Counted from the stretch's first letter, positions 1 to 8,475 are shown. The stretch: 64,000 nt of DNA from Bermanella sp049115935 (GCA_049115935.1 JAGDZK010000042.1:1-64000); one strand, 5' to 3'. Numbers and translations are program-made. The notes: generated by a model not told the origin, from the sequence alone.

Positions 1-136
1 GTACGAGCAGTCGAAGTGTGGCTAGCTTTTTAAGTATAAGCTGTTTAATCACACTGTATTTGAGCCATTATCACATTTTACTTTTTACGGCGTAACAGTA
101 TGCTGAGACGTTAAAATAATAAAAAAGGAGTCGAAT

Positions 137-913
137 ATGGATCTTTTAAATAAAGTAGCCATTGTGACAGGTGGCGCATCAGGTCTTGGTTTTGCTGCGT
201 GTGAAGCGCTGGTGGCTAAGGGCGCAAAGGTCTGCATTTTTGATATGAACCAAGCTTTGGCCGAAAAAGCCGTCAAAATGCTGGGCAGTGAAAACGCCAT
301 GTTTGCACAAGTGAATGTGACGGACGAAGCATCAGTTGAAGCCGGTATTCAGGCGTGCATTGCATCTTACAAGGCATTACATATTGTATTAAACAGTGCG
401 GGCATTGGCCCACCAGAAAAAGTGATTGACCGTGAAGGTAATCCATTACCGCTGGATAACTTTAAAAAGATCGTGGATGTGAATCTATTTGGCACCTTTA
501 ACGTATTGAGTAAAGCGGCGGCCCATATGGCGAAAGGTGAGGCAATTAATGATGATAATGGTCGTGGCGTGATCATCAATGTGGCATCGGTTGCGGCGTT
601 TGATGGTCAAATTGGTCAGCCAGCTTATGCAGCGAGTAAAGCCGGTGTAGCAGGCATGGCATTGCCCATTGCACGAGAATTAGCCCGTTATGGTATTCGC
701 TGTAATACCATAGCTCCTGGATTGTTTCGCACGCCATTAGCTGAAAGCTTAGGTGAAAAAGTGATCGAAGCACTGGGCAACAGTGTGGAATACCCCAAGC
801 GTTTAGGTGACCCAAAAGAGTTCGGTAATCTTGTGGTGCACATGGCAGAGAACGATTATCTCAATGGCGAAGTGATTCGTTTAGATGGTGCCATACGTAT
901 GGCGGCGCGATAA
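137..913 (+). CDS. SDR-family 3-hydroxyacyl-CoA dehydrogenase (HSD10-like)
   Basis: This 258-residue protein is a classical short-chain dehydrogenase/reductase. It shows the nucleotide-binding motif TGGASGLG at residues 11-18, an acidic residue (D36) that normally selects NAD(H), the NSAG variant of NNAG at 86-89, and the catalytic residues S151, Y164 and K168 in YAASK. The pattern around GQIGQPAYAASK and the C-terminal region resemble the human HSD17B10 / bacterial 3-hydroxyacyl-CoA dehydrogenase type II group, which oxidises 3-hydroxyacyl-CoA in beta-oxidation. The start is supported by an AAAAGGAG ribosome binding site at 124-131. It stands alone, so the physiological substrate is inferred from family likeness only. 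Confidence 0.85.
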   Translation: MDLLNKVAIVTGGASGLGFAACEALVAKGAKVCIFDMNQALAEKAVKMLGSENAMFAQVNVTDEASVEAGIQACIASYKALHIVLNSAGIGPPEKVIDREGNPLPLDNFKKIVDVNLFGTFNVLSKAAAHMAKGEAINDDNGRGVIINVASVAAFDGQIGQPAYAASKAGVAGMALPIARELARYGIRCNTIAPGLFRTPLAESLGEKVIEALGNSVEYPKRLGDPKEFGNLVVHMAENDYLNGEVIRLDGAIRMAAR

Positions 914-1006
914 AACAGACAGTTTGGCCAAAAATGGACTTTGTGATGCAGTTCTGTGTGATAAAGTAGCTAAGCCCATATTGGCTTACAACGTAGGATA
1001 ATAATA

Positions 1007-1522
1007 ATGAAACGATTTCTTGCTCTTTCTGCCCTTGCTTTCGGATTAATGTCTCAGCCAACTCTTGCAGACAATATGTCACCAGAAGGTACTTGGAAAA
1101 CCATCGACGATGAAACCGGTAAACCAAAAAGCCTTGTGCAAATTTGGATCGATAACGGTGAATTAAACGGTAAAATCATTGAGTTGATTGAACCGGAAGA
1201 AGAAAACCCAAAATGCACAGAATGTGAAGGGGATCTAAAAGATCAGCCTATTCTAGGTATGCAATTTATTTGGGGCCTAAAAGAAGATGATGGCGTTTGG
1301 GATGACGGCGAAATTTTAGACCCTAAAAGCGGTAGTGTTTATAGCTCTAAAATTGAAGTAACCGACGGCGGTCAAAAACTAGATGTTCGTGGCTATGTTG
1401 GTTTTGCATTTGCTGGTCGTTCACAGGTTTGGCATCGTGTAGAAGAAGCGACTCCGGTTGCAAGCGAAGCGGAAGCTCAGCCTGCGGCGCAATCCGTTGC
1501 AACAGATTCTACTGTTAATTAA
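1007..1522 (+). CDS. Secreted DUF2147-family protein
   Basis: The 171-residue product starts with a signal peptide (KRFLALSALAFGLMSQPTLA, cleavage probably after residue 21). The body has the DUF2147 pattern: SPEGTWKTIDDETGKPKSLVQ near the N-terminus, a paired-cysteine segment (PKCTEC), then an ILGMQFIWG strand and a DPKSGSVYSSK segment, ending in a conserved RSQVWHRV. Members are small periplasmic beta-rich proteins of unknown function. The last 25 residues are a low-complexity Ala/Glu/Gln tail. It lies 93 bp after the SDR gene and ends just before a bidirectional terminator shared with the convergent phosphodiesterase gene. Confidence 0.8.
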   Translation: MKRFLALSALAFGLMSQPTLADNMSPEGTWKTIDDETGKPKSLVQIWIDNGELNGKIIELIEPEEENPKCTECEGDLKDQPILGMQFIWGLKEDDGVWDDGEILDPKSGSVYSSKIEVTDGGQKLDVRGYVGFAFAGRSQVWHRVEEATPVASEAEAQPAAQSVATDSTVN

Positions 1523-1540
1523 TTTAAATAATTAGCGTGC

Positions 1541-1578
1541 AAAAAAAGCGCAGCCCATGATGGGTTGCGCTTTTTTTT
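1541..1578. terminator. Bidirectional rho-independent terminator
   Basis: A 10-bp stem (1548-1557 with 1561-1570, one G-T pair) has a 3-nt loop and is flanked by A7 on the left and T8 on the right. It therefore works in both directions. It serves the DUF2147 gene and the convergent EAL gene, whose stop codon (1577-1579) lies in the T tract. Confidence 0.85.
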
Positions 1579-3787
1579 ATGAGAATAATTTATCAGCATG
1601 ATTGGGTTTACTAAAGTAGTAACCCTGAATGTAATCACATTTCATATCTTTTAGCAGTTGCCACTGCTCTTGAGTTTCCACACCTTCTGCAATGGTTTTT
1701 AAATTTAAATGCAGCGCCAAATCGATAATGGCGGCCACGATGCTTTTATCATCTTCATCATGTTCTAAATTACGTACAAAAGCTTGATCAATTTTTAACG
1801 AATCAATTGGGAAACGTTTTAAGTAACTTAATGATGAATAACCCGTGCCAAAGTCATCAATGGCCAGAGAAAACCCCATCTTTTTAAGTTTTTTCATGAT
1901 ATCAATACTTTGGTCTATGTTTTCCATAATCAAGCTTTCAGTGATTTCTAATTCCACATGTTGTGGGTTAATACCTGTTTTATTAATCAGTGCTTGTAAT
2001 TGCTCAATAAAATGCCGGTATTGAAACTGCCTTGCAGAAATATTAATAGCAACTTGTATAGGGTGGCCATTACTGTGAAAGGCTTTTGTTTGATTAAAAC
2101 ACTGCTCAATAATCCAATGACCAATTTGAATAATTAAACCGGTTTGTTCGGCAACAGGAATAAACGTGGCAGGGCTGACCATTGAGCTATCTTCTTTAAA
2201 CCACCTAATTAAGGCTTCTGCTCCTGTGATAACACCGTTACTGGCATCTACTTTAGCTTGATAAAACATGACGAATTGTTGTTTTTCTAGTGCTTCACGT
2301 ATGCCGCGCTCAATAGGCAGCCAGCTTTGCTCAGCGGCATGTAATTGAGTGTTGTAAGCTTCTACGTTATTACCAATGATACGCGCATGGTTTAAGGCGG
2401 CATGGCCATTACTGATTAACCCTTGTGCGGTATTACCATCTTGTGGGTAATGGCAGTATCCCATGCTGAGGTTTAAAAAATAACTGTGTTGGTTAACAAA
2501 TAATGCCTCATCCATAGCACCTTGAATGGCTTTTGCAACATGGGTAACTTCATTAGGGTTTGGGTGTTGCACGATCATGCAAAATGTTGATCCTTCAAGG
2601 CGGTAGCTTTTTACTTGGCAGCTTAGTTGTTGACTAATATCCAGTAGACGCTTGCCAAGGTGATGAATAATGGCATCGCCAGCATGGTAACCTTGGCTGG
2701 ATGTAATGAATTTAAACCGATCAATGCTCAGAAATAAAATAGAGCATGCTTTTTGTTCTTTAATGTAATAGGTCAGATCACTTTCAAATTTCCGGCGATT
2801 TGCCAAACCGGTATGTATGTCATGAAAGGCTTGGTATTCAAGTTGCGCTTGAGCTTCTTTTTGTTCGGTAACGTCCTCAATATAAAGGTGGCAGCTTTCT
2901 AAATCACGAAGTAGTGAGACACTAAATTTTAGGTGGCGTTGACTAATGTTAGCTTCAAAATTAACAATATTTCGATGATCAGCCTGCCATGTTTTAAGAT
3001 TAGTTTTAAAATCAAATGGTAAAAGCTGGTTAAGGTCATGGGAATCAGGGTGAATAATATTTAACAGGTACTGGCATGCAGGGTTTGAAAATAAAATATC
3101 ACCGTGCCAATTAAGGTTCATTACTGGATTAGGATTTCGCTCAGGGAACTTAGCCAGTGCTTTGCGTTTTGCGGTTTTACGAATAATGATTTGAGTGAAA
3201 TATCCTAGTATTAGTGCCACACCGATAATAATAAGCGTGTATAAAATTACGAGATCAACAATATTTTGGATTTTTTGCTGAGTGTCTTCAGCTTGTTGTT
3301 GTGCTTGTTGTTCAACCTCTTGCGTTAACTCTACTAATATTATTTCGGCGGCTTGACCTGCTTTGGTCAGTCGGGCGAGATCGTCCCGGGCTTTATCCCA
3401 ATCCGTATTATTTGACGATAAGTTGATGTCGAGAGCTCCTTGCAGGGCTTTAATATCGGCATACAGTTTGGGTAAACTTTTCACATGGCCTGAAAAGCTC
3501 TCGTTAATGGCCATGAGTTGCTTGGCCAATCCTTTTTCAGTGCCTTCTATTTTTGGCCAAATCTGGCCGCGGGTCGTACTGGCATAATACTCATACAGCA
3601 GTCGCTCGTGCTCAGTAATGCTGGCGCGCAGCTCTTTAATGAGATTCAGCTTTGGTATGGCAACAGAAACTAAGTTTCGACTACTGATGCTGGCTTTCTC
3701 GCCATTGTCACGTATCACAAAGGAAAGCGCGACGCCCACGGCGATGACAAATACAAAGCTTATCCAAACTCGTTTGGTTAGACTCAT
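1577..3787 (-). CDS. Membrane GGDEF/EAL protein, probable c-di-GMP phosphodiesterase
   Basis: The 736-residue protein has TM segments at about residues 8-25 and 177-200, enclosing a helical periplasmic domain like a four-helix-bundle sensor. A PAS-like region (about 215-310), GGDEF (320-480) and EAL (490-736) domains follow. The GGDEF signature is destroyed: EGSTF stands at 398-402 in place of GGDEF, so no cyclase activity is expected. The EAL domain keeps E524 in EALIRW, the EITES motif near 614-618, DDFGTGYSS at 644-652, K666 and E701. It should hydrolyse c-di-GMP, perhaps with GTP or c-di-GMP sensing by the dead GGDEF. There is no operon partner. Confidence 0.88.
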   Translation of the reverse strand: MSLTKRVWISFVFVIAVGVALSFVIRDNGEKASISSRNLVSVAIPKLNLIKELRASITEHERLLYEYYASTTRGQIWPKIEGTEKGLAKQLMAINESFSGHVKSLPKLYADIKALQGALDINLSSNNTDWDKARDDLARLTKAGQAAEIILVELTQEVEQQAQQQAEDTQQKIQNIVDLVILYTLIIIGVALILGYFTQIIIRKTAKRKALAKFPERNPNPVMNLNWHGDILFSNPACQYLLNIIHPDSHDLNQLLPFDFKTNLKTWQADHRNIVNFEANISQRHLKFSVSLLRDLESCHLYIEDVTEQKEAQAQLEYQAFHDIHTGLANRRKFESDLTYYIKEQKACSILFLSIDRFKFITSSQGYHAGDAIIHHLGKRLLDISQQLSCQVKSYRLEGSTFCMIVQHPNPNEVTHVAKAIQGAMDEALFVNQHSYFLNLSMGYCHYPQDGNTAQGLISNGHAALNHARIIGNNVEAYNTQLHAAEQSWLPIERGIREALEKQQFVMFYQAKVDASNGVITGAEALIRWFKEDSSMVSPATFIPVAEQTGLIIQIGHWIIEQCFNQTKAFHSNGHPIQVAINISARQFQYRHFIEQLQALINKTGINPQHVELEITESLIMENIDQSIDIMKKLKKMGFSLAIDDFGTGYSSLSYLKRFPIDSLKIDQAFVRNLEHDEDDKSIVAAIIDLALHLNLKTIAEGVETQEQWQLLKDMKCDYIQGYYFSKPNHADKLFS

Positions 3788-3959
3788 TTTTAATAACGTA
3801 AATTACTAGTACACCTATTAAGCATAGACAGTTTTTGCATTTTTTTAAGATATCTGGAACTGGTTCACGCCATAGAGCGAAGCCGCTAGTGACGTAACGT
3901 TATTTAGACTAGGATAGGTGCGCTATTTTTTAGCAGTCATTAAAATAAGGGGATCAATA

Positions 3960-4235
3960 ATGTTGAAGCAATTAGCAATCTTAGTAGCCGCATTCACACT
4001 AATCGCATGTAGTGAAGAATCTGTAAATGACCAAGCAGAAGCCGCAGTTGAAGCAGCAGAAGCACAACTAGCACAAGCGGTTGAGACAGCAGAAGAAGCA
4101 GCTGAAGCAGTACAAGAAAGCACAGAAGACGCAATGGCCACCACTGAAGAAGTGATGGAAGACGCGGCTGAAGCAGCTGAAGAAAAAGCCGAAGAAGTAA
4201 AAGAAGCTGTTGCCACTGGTACAGTTGAAGGTTAA
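3960..4235 (+). CDS. Small Ala/Glu-rich lipoprotein
   Basis: The 91-residue product starts MLKQLAILVAAFTLIACSEE. The lipobox (LIAC) puts the lipidated cysteine at residue 19. The mature part is almost entirely Ala, Glu, Val and Thr arranged in long helical repeats, so it should form an acidic amphipathic helix or coiled coil. It lacks the C-terminal lysine of Lpp that binds peptidoglycan. I place the start at 3960, because AAGGGG lies 8-12 bases upstream and the signal peptide begins there, rather than at an upstream ATG at 3918. Function is unknown. The many long ORFs antisense to it are artefacts of the repeated Ala/Glu codons. Confidence 0.75.
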   Translation: MLKQLAILVAAFTLIACSEESVNDQAEAAVEAAEAQLAQAVETAEEAAEAVQESTEDAMATTEEVMEDAAEAAEEKAEEVKEAVATGTVEG

Positions 4236-4243
4236 TGCCTTTC

Positions 4244-4273
4244 ACACAGCCTAGCCTGCTAGGCTGTGTTTTA
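4244..4273 (+). terminator. Rho-independent terminator after the Ala/Glu-rich lipoprotein gene
   Basis: An 11-bp perfect stem (4244-4254 with 4259-4269) with a 4-nt loop is followed by TTTT. It lies 8 bp after the stop codon. Confidence 0.8.
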
Positions 4274-4374
4274 ATTTTTGTCTTTATATGTTCCTCCATT
4301 GACGTGTTATTGCCAGTCCTTTCCAATCTTTTTTGATTTACTATATCACCTGAATTTTCATTTATAGGTGACGC

Positions 4375-5382
4375 GTGCAGTTACAAGTAGCCGCATTCAG
4401 TATTCGAACCAATCTCGCTTATCTTGTGCATGAAGGTTTACCTGCTCAAACTTTGTATCAACTGGTTGGTCTTTCAAGAGAGCAGCTAGATGAAGCCGAC
4501 CGCATGGTGGATGTGTCGGTATCCGAAGCATTGTTATCTTATGGTGCAAAGCAACTAGCCTATGATGACCTTGGTTTTCGCATAGGCATGTGGGGTGATA
4601 GTGGTCGCTGGGGATTGCTTGGTCATATTGTCGATTGCTGTCAGTCGATTGCACAGGCGCTAGAGCTTCAGCGTCGATACCAATCGTTGGTGGGAAACCT
4701 GTCTCGGCCTGAATTTGTAATGGGCGATACCACATGTACTTTAAAGTGGGTGCCGCATTATCAGTGTAGTTACCACCTTAACGAAGAGGTAGTGACTAGC
4801 TGGGTTGCGTTTGCTAAAAAAGTGATTGGCTTGAAACTTTCCCCTGTCGAAATCCATTTTAGCCATGAGCAGCATGGCGATATGTCAGAATATGAATCGT
4901 TTTTTGGCTGCCCTGTCACGTTTAATAGCCAGTACACGGGGATAGTATTTAACCGTGATATACTAACCTTACCCTTGCTTGGGTATAGCCCTGATTTGCT
5001 AAAAGTACTGACCGGATATGCTGATTTGTTAGTCAGTAAAAAACAAAAAAACGCAGCCAATGAAGTGATTACCCAATACATCATCGAAACACTTGCCACT
5101 AAAGTGCCTAACCTTGAAGACACGGCGGCTTTTTTGGGGGTAAGTTCTCGCAGCTTGCAACGTAAATTTAAACAGCAAGGCACTAATTTTAAATCTATCG
5201 TTGATGATGTTCGAAAAGAATACGCCTTTAGCTATTTACTGCAGACGAATTATAAAATGAGTTACATAGCACAGGTGTTAGGCTTTTCTGAACAAAGTGT
5301 TTTTCAGCGGGCATTTAAGCGTTGGACTGGTGTTACCCCAGGAGAATACCGTGACCGACACGGCATTCCTGAAGATAAGTAA
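4375..5382 (+). CDS. AraC-family transcriptional regulator with N-terminal arabinose-binding-like domain
   Basis: The 335-residue regulator has an N-terminal sensing region of the PF12625 type (about residues 15-200), with no TM segment. The C-terminal AraC DNA-binding domain holds two helix-turn-helix units; the first includes TAAFLGVSSRSLQRKFKQQG and the second IAQVLGFSEQSVFQRAFKRW, followed by the usual TGVTPGEYR. It begins with GTG, preceded by AGGTG at 4366-4370. Family members of this architecture often control adjacent catabolic genes, but here both neighbours are unrelated by sequence, so the target is unknown. It converges with the FMN reductase gene only 7 bp away, with no terminator between them. 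Confidence 0.85.
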   Translation: MQLQVAAFSIRTNLAYLVHEGLPAQTLYQLVGLSREQLDEADRMVDVSVSEALLSYGAKQLAYDDLGFRIGMWGDSGRWGLLGHIVDCCQSIAQALELQRRYQSLVGNLSRPEFVMGDTTCTLKWVPHYQCSYHLNEEVVTSWVAFAKKVIGLKLSPVEIHFSHEQHGDMSEYESFFGCPVTFNSQYTGIVFNRDILTLPLLGYSPDLLKVLTGYADLLVSKKQKNAANEVITQYIIETLATKVPNLEDTAAFLGVSSRSLQRKFKQQGTNFKSIVDDVRKEYAFSYLLQTNYKMSYIAQVLGFSEQSVFQRAFKRWTGVTPGEYRDRHGIPEDK

Positions 5383-5389
5383 GAGTTAT

Positions 5390-5971
5390 CTATAAGCCGT
5401 TTTTAAATCGTTTTTCTTTATAAATTTTACTTTCGCGTACTTGGCAAAGTGCGTGTGTGTATTCCAGTAAAAACTGTAAACCTTCATCAATACGCTGTGC
5501 AATAAAATCACTTTCTGCAATGAACTCACCCTTGTTATTTATGGTGTCATTAACATGATCAATAATGGTGCTAACAGGAATGTAGTTGATGAAACTATTT
5601 TTATAACTGCTCATTCTCAGTTCGCTAATAGGGTAGCGCCCGCCCGTGCCTGCGCTGACACTCACAATATAAACCGGTTTATGTGCGAAGCAGGCATTAA
5701 AAAAGAAAAAGATATTTTTAAACGCAGGGGGCGTCATGCCATGCCATTCAGGTATGACAAATACAAACCCATCGGCTTGGGCTAGTTGTTTTTCAATGTC
5801 GGGGTTGGCTGTCATGCCTTCTTGCCAAAGGGGAATATGGGCTTGGTGTAAGTCCAAAATGGATGTTTGGGTGTTCGCGGGTAGTTGTGTTAGTTGTGCT
5901 CTTACAAAATGAGCGACATTGAGTGACGCGGACTTTTCTCGAGTGCTGGCACTGATGATACAAATATTCAT
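5390..5971 (-). CDS. NADPH-dependent FMN reductase family flavoprotein
   Basis: The 193-residue protein has a flavodoxin-like fold of the FMN_red type. It opens with ICIISASTREKSASLNVA, where the Ser/Thr-rich loop binds the FMN phosphate. The second flavin loop is seen in VFVIPEWHGMTPPAFKNIFFF, a close match to the P-E-[YW]-[NH]-G segment of the family. A conserved SVSAGTGGRYP loop follows. Members reduce FMN, quinones or azo compounds with NAD(P)H. The substrate cannot be told from sequence. It is a single gene, convergent with the AraC gene and divergent from the lipase gene. Confidence 0.8.
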   Translation of the reverse strand: MNICIISASTREKSASLNVAHFVRAQLTQLPANTQTSILDLHQAHIPLWQEGMTANPDIEKQLAQADGFVFVIPEWHGMTPPAFKNIFFFFNACFAHKPVYIVSVSAGTGGRYPISELRMSSYKNSFINYIPVSTIIDHVNDTINNKGEFIAESDFIAQRIDEGLQFLLEYTHALCQVRESKIYKEKRFKNGL

Positions 5972-6077
5972 GTTTTTTCCTGCAAAATAAGCAGTATGAC
6001 ATAGACAGGTGATATGTCATTGGTATCATCCGCCAAACATTGACCTTTCGTATTTCAATTTATTTAGAGTATTCATA

Positions 6078-6929
6078 ATGATACGTTGTTTTTTATTGGT
6101 GTTGCTTTTTACAGCTCAAGCATGGGCTGTGCCTGATTTTTCTATGATAAAGCATACAGCCCAGCTTTCTGCCCTTGCGTATGTTGATGGTGACAAAACA
6201 TCTGAGCTTGAGGCAATGGGACATAAACTAGTGCGCGAGTCCATATTACCAGGGGTTGAGGTCAGTTATTTTTTATCGACTTATCAAGGTGTGCAATATT
6301 TAACGGTACGAGGTACCGCTAATTTGCAGAATGCCATGGTTGATCTGGATATTCATTTAAAACAGGACGAACAGCTTGGTATTGCAGTGCACCAAGGTTT
6401 TGCTAACGCAGCGCAGGCTATTTTTAATGATGCAAAACCTTATTTAAGTAAAGAGCAAGTTGTACGTACTACTGGTCATAGTTTAGGTGGCGCAGCAGCG
6501 GTTATGTTGGCTATGTACTTGCAAAAAACAGGGTTTCAAGTTGGTCAGCTAATTACTTTTGGCCAACCAAAAGTAACGAACGTGGGTGGTGCAAATACAT
6601 TTTCAGATTTGACACTATTGCGTGTCGTCACAACAAAAGACATTGTGCCTTTGGTACCGCCATTAAGTCCGTTACAAATTTCCAATTTAGATATTTATTG
6701 GCATATGGGAGAAGAAATGATCCTACTTGAGGGCGCTGATTATTCAGTGACTTCAGGTGTTAAAAGTATGTTAAGAGCAACCAAGTTTGTCACATCGGTA
6801 CCCAATGAACGTAATTTGGAAGCTCATAAAATGCAAACCTACCTAGGGCTAATTGAGAGTAAACAAGCGGGCGCTAATGAAGTGCCCTATAAATCAGATT
6901 TCTCTATGTTTGGTTTTGGCGGGAATTAG
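6078..6929 (+). CDS. Secreted class 3 lipase
   Basis: This 283-residue alpha/beta hydrolase belongs to lipase family 3 (PF01764). A signal peptide occupies residues 1-17 (ending TAQAWA). The nucleophile elbow GHSLGG is at 133-138 with S135 as nucleophile. D188 (in TTKDIVPLVPP) and H209 (in IYWHMGEE) fit as the other two triad residues. The start was set at 6078 because the signal peptide begins there; an upstream in-frame ATG at 6009 would add a non-signal leader. It is expected to hydrolyse acylglycerols outside the cytoplasm. It converges with the TetR gene, 14 bp apart. Confidence 0.85.
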   Translation: MIRCFLLVLLFTAQAWAVPDFSMIKHTAQLSALAYVDGDKTSELEAMGHKLVRESILPGVEVSYFLSTYQGVQYLTVRGTANLQNAMVDLDIHLKQDEQLGIAVHQGFANAAQAIFNDAKPYLSKEQVVRTTGHSLGGAAAVMLAMYLQKTGFQVGQLITFGQPKVTNVGGANTFSDLTLLRVVTTKDIVPLVPPLSPLQISNLDIYWHMGEEMILLEGADYSVTSGVKSMLRATKFVTSVPNERNLEAHKMQTYLGLIESKQAGANEVPYKSDFSMFGFGGN

Positions 6930-6943
6930 AACGCTTATAAGTA

Positions 6944-7528
6944 TTAAGCTGTCAGTTGCTGGAACATTTTTGCTATCAACTCTTTTGCAAGTTTTGGGTT
7001 ATTGCGCCCGTTAAAATAATTTCTAAGGCCGGTGAATTGAATGATAAATTGCTGGCCAGCATTGTTTTCATCAAAACTATCTTTTAATACGCCTTGCTGT
7101 TTAGCCTGAATAAAGACTTGAACAACCCTTTGTTCAAACTGATGAATTAGAGATTGGCTGTATTCAAATAAGGCCTTATTTTCACCCAAAAACTCGCCAC
7201 TTGCTTTATACAGCATGCAAATGCCACTAGGGTGACAAGTGTTTGCGTCGATGATGTTGTATTCCACGTAGTTTTGTAGGCCCTGAATGGGGTTGCCAGC
7301 CTCTTCAATCAATTCATTTAACTTACTCCCCATGCTTTGGGCATAGCTGAGTAGAGCCTCTTTATAAAGACCCTCTTTGCTGCCAAAGGTAGCGTAGATG
7401 CTACCTGGACGCATATTAACGGCGTCTTGGATGTCACGAATAGAGGTACCTGCAAACCCTTTTCCCCAAAATAGGTGGCTTGTTTTACTGAGTACGTCTT
7501 CACGGTCAAATTTACTGGTATTAGCCAT
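6944..7528 (-). CDS. TetR-family transcriptional repressor
   Basis: The 194-residue regulator has an N-terminal TetR helix-turn-helix (KTSHLFWGKGFAGTSIRDI, then MRPGSIYATFGSKEGLYKEAL), followed by a helical ligand-binding domain with one cysteine-bearing segment (DANTCHPSGICML, about residues 95-107). It is divergent from the AhpD-like gene at 7643. The intergenic region holds two near-identical 16-bp palindromes, so it very likely represses itself and that neighbour. The cysteine-containing loop suggests reactive electrophiles or oxidants as a possible signal; that is inference. Confidence 0.88.
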   Translation of the reverse strand: MANTSKFDREDVLSKTSHLFWGKGFAGTSIRDIQDAVNMRPGSIYATFGSKEGLYKEALLSYAQSMGSKLNELIEEAGNPIQGLQNYVEYNIIDANTCHPSGICMLYKASGEFLGENKALFEYSQSLIHQFEQRVVQVFIQAKQQGVLKDSFDENNAGQQFIIQFTGLRNYFNGRNNPKLAKELIAKMFQQLTA

Positions 7529-7541
7529 GGAACAGATCTTC

Positions 7542-7557
7542 TTGAGCGATTGTTCAA
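7542..7557. promoter_or_regulatory. Probable TetR operator 1
   Basis: The imperfect palindrome TTGAGCGATTGTTCAA ends 14 bp upstream of the TetR start. It matches operator 2 at 15 of 16 positions, and the two centres are 23 bp apart. Position and symmetry indicate autorepression. Confidence 0.7.
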
Positions 7558-7564
7558 TAATAAC

Positions 7565-7593
7565 TTGAGCGATCGTTCAAAATCAAATATTGT
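7565..7593 (+). promoter_or_regulatory. Probable TetR operator 2 overlapping the promoter of the AhpD-like gene
   Basis: The palindrome TTGAGCGATCGTTCAA is at 7565-7580. Its left half doubles as a -35 box (TTGAGC), with TATTGT at 7588-7593 as -10 and 17 bp spacing. Bound repressor would block RNA polymerase. A further small inverted repeat (CTGAGC/GCTCAG, 7601-7615) lies downstream in the leader. Confidence 0.55.
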
Positions 7594-7642
7594 ATTGTTC
7601 CTGAGCTAAGCTCAGTCAAAATTTTTAAGGAGATTCTTCGAT

Positions 7643-8182
7643 ATGTCTGATTTCACGATTTATACACTAGAAAATGCCCCTGAAGCGGCAAAGCCACTTT
7701 TAGAGAAGTCTGTTAAAGCGTTTGGTATGGTACCCAATTTACATGCTGTTATGGCTGAATCCCCTGAGTTGTTGGATAGCTACCAACAAGCTCATAACTT
7801 GTTTCAAAATACGTCTTTTAATGCTGAAGAGCTAACGGTTGTGTGGCAGTCGATTAATATTGAGCATAATTGCCACTATTGCGTGCCAGCCCATACTGGT
7901 ATTGCTCATTCAATGAAGGTAGATCAAGGCATTATTGATGCGTTAAGAAATAAAACACCTTTGTCAGATGAAAAGTTAGAAGTCTTACGTGCCACGACGT
8001 TGGCAATGGTGCGTGAGCGTGGTGTGTTATCAGAAGAGGACGTGAAGCGTTTTTATGCGGTGGGTTATGGTAAAAAACAACTACTAGAAATTGTTTTGGG
8101 TCTTTCTCAGAAAATAATGAGTAACTTCACAAATCACTTGGCTGATACGCCGGTTGACGCACCATTTAAACAATTTGTATAA
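7643..8182 (+). CDS. Carboxymuconolactone decarboxylase / AhpD-like protein
   Basis: The 179-residue protein belongs to the carboxymuconolactone decarboxylase superfamily. The CxxCxxxH motif characteristic of AhpD-type peroxidase-associated disulfide reductases is present as C77, C80 and H84 (NCHYCVPAH). The surrounding helices (TVVWQSINIEHNC, then DEKLEVLRATTLAMVRERG) fit the all-helical CMD fold. A role in handling peroxide or electrophilic stress is likely. A TTTTTAAGGAG sequence precedes the start. Control by the divergent TetR regulator is strongly suggested by the shared operators. Confidence 0.85.
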   Translation: MSDFTIYTLENAPEAAKPLLEKSVKAFGMVPNLHAVMAESPELLDSYQQAHNLFQNTSFNAEELTVVWQSINIEHNCHYCVPAHTGIAHSMKVDQGIIDALRNKTPLSDEKLEVLRATTLAMVRERGVLSEEDVKRFYAVGYGKKQLLEIVLGLSQKIMSNFTNHLADTPVDAPFKQFV

Positions 8183-8238
8183 ATGCTAATCTTGCATTTT
8201 TTCATATTGAAACTAAGCATTTTGATAAAGTGAAAACC

Positions 8239-8267
8239 TTCACAAAATTAAATGCTTAGTATATAGT
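8239..8267 (+). promoter_or_regulatory. tRNA-Pro promoter
   Basis: TTCACA at 8239-8244 and TATAGT at 8262-8267 are 17 bp apart. The following CCGCCC is a GC-rich discriminator of the kind seen at stringently controlled stable-RNA promoters. The tRNA begins 31 bp downstream. Confidence 0.6.
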
Positions 8268-8298
8268 CCGCCCACTTACTCAATTTAGTAAGTGGTGT

Positions 8299-8375
8299 CG
8301 GGGCATGGCGCAGCCTGGTAGCGCACCAGCATGGGGTGCTGGGGGTCGTAGGTTCAAATCCTACTGTCCCGACCA
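8299..8375 (+). tRNA. tRNA-Pro (anticodon GGG)
   Basis: The 77-nt gene has a full cloverleaf. The acceptor stem CGGGGCA pairs with TGTCCCG (one G-T), the D arm has GCGCAGCCTGGTAGCGC, and the anticodon loop has ATGGGGT with anticodon GGG. The T arm has GTAGGTTCAAATCCTAC and CCA is encoded. Layout and D-arm match E. coli proL. It stands alone with its own promoter and a downstream terminator. Confidence 0.95.
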
Positions 8376-8432
8376 TTTTTCCTTCTGTTTGTTATCCTAG
8401 TTTTTCTTTGATTTTTTATCTAGCTTGCAAAA

Positions 8433-8459
8433 AAAAGCCCAGCTATTTGCCGGGCTTTT
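8433..8459. terminator. Terminator between tRNA-Pro and glnD (both directions)
   Basis: AAAAGCCC at 8433-8440 pairs with GGGCTTTT at 8452-8459, with an 11-nt loop. A run of A on one side and T on the other lets it terminate both the tRNA and the convergent glnD transcript. Confidence 0.75.
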
Positions 8460-8475
8460 AAACTGTATTTGTCCG

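Noticed and set aside
3923..4326. Two long ORFs antisense to the Ala/Glu-rich lipoprotein gene
   Set aside because: They arise from the repeated Ala/Glu codons of the real gene, are low complexity and have no credible start context.
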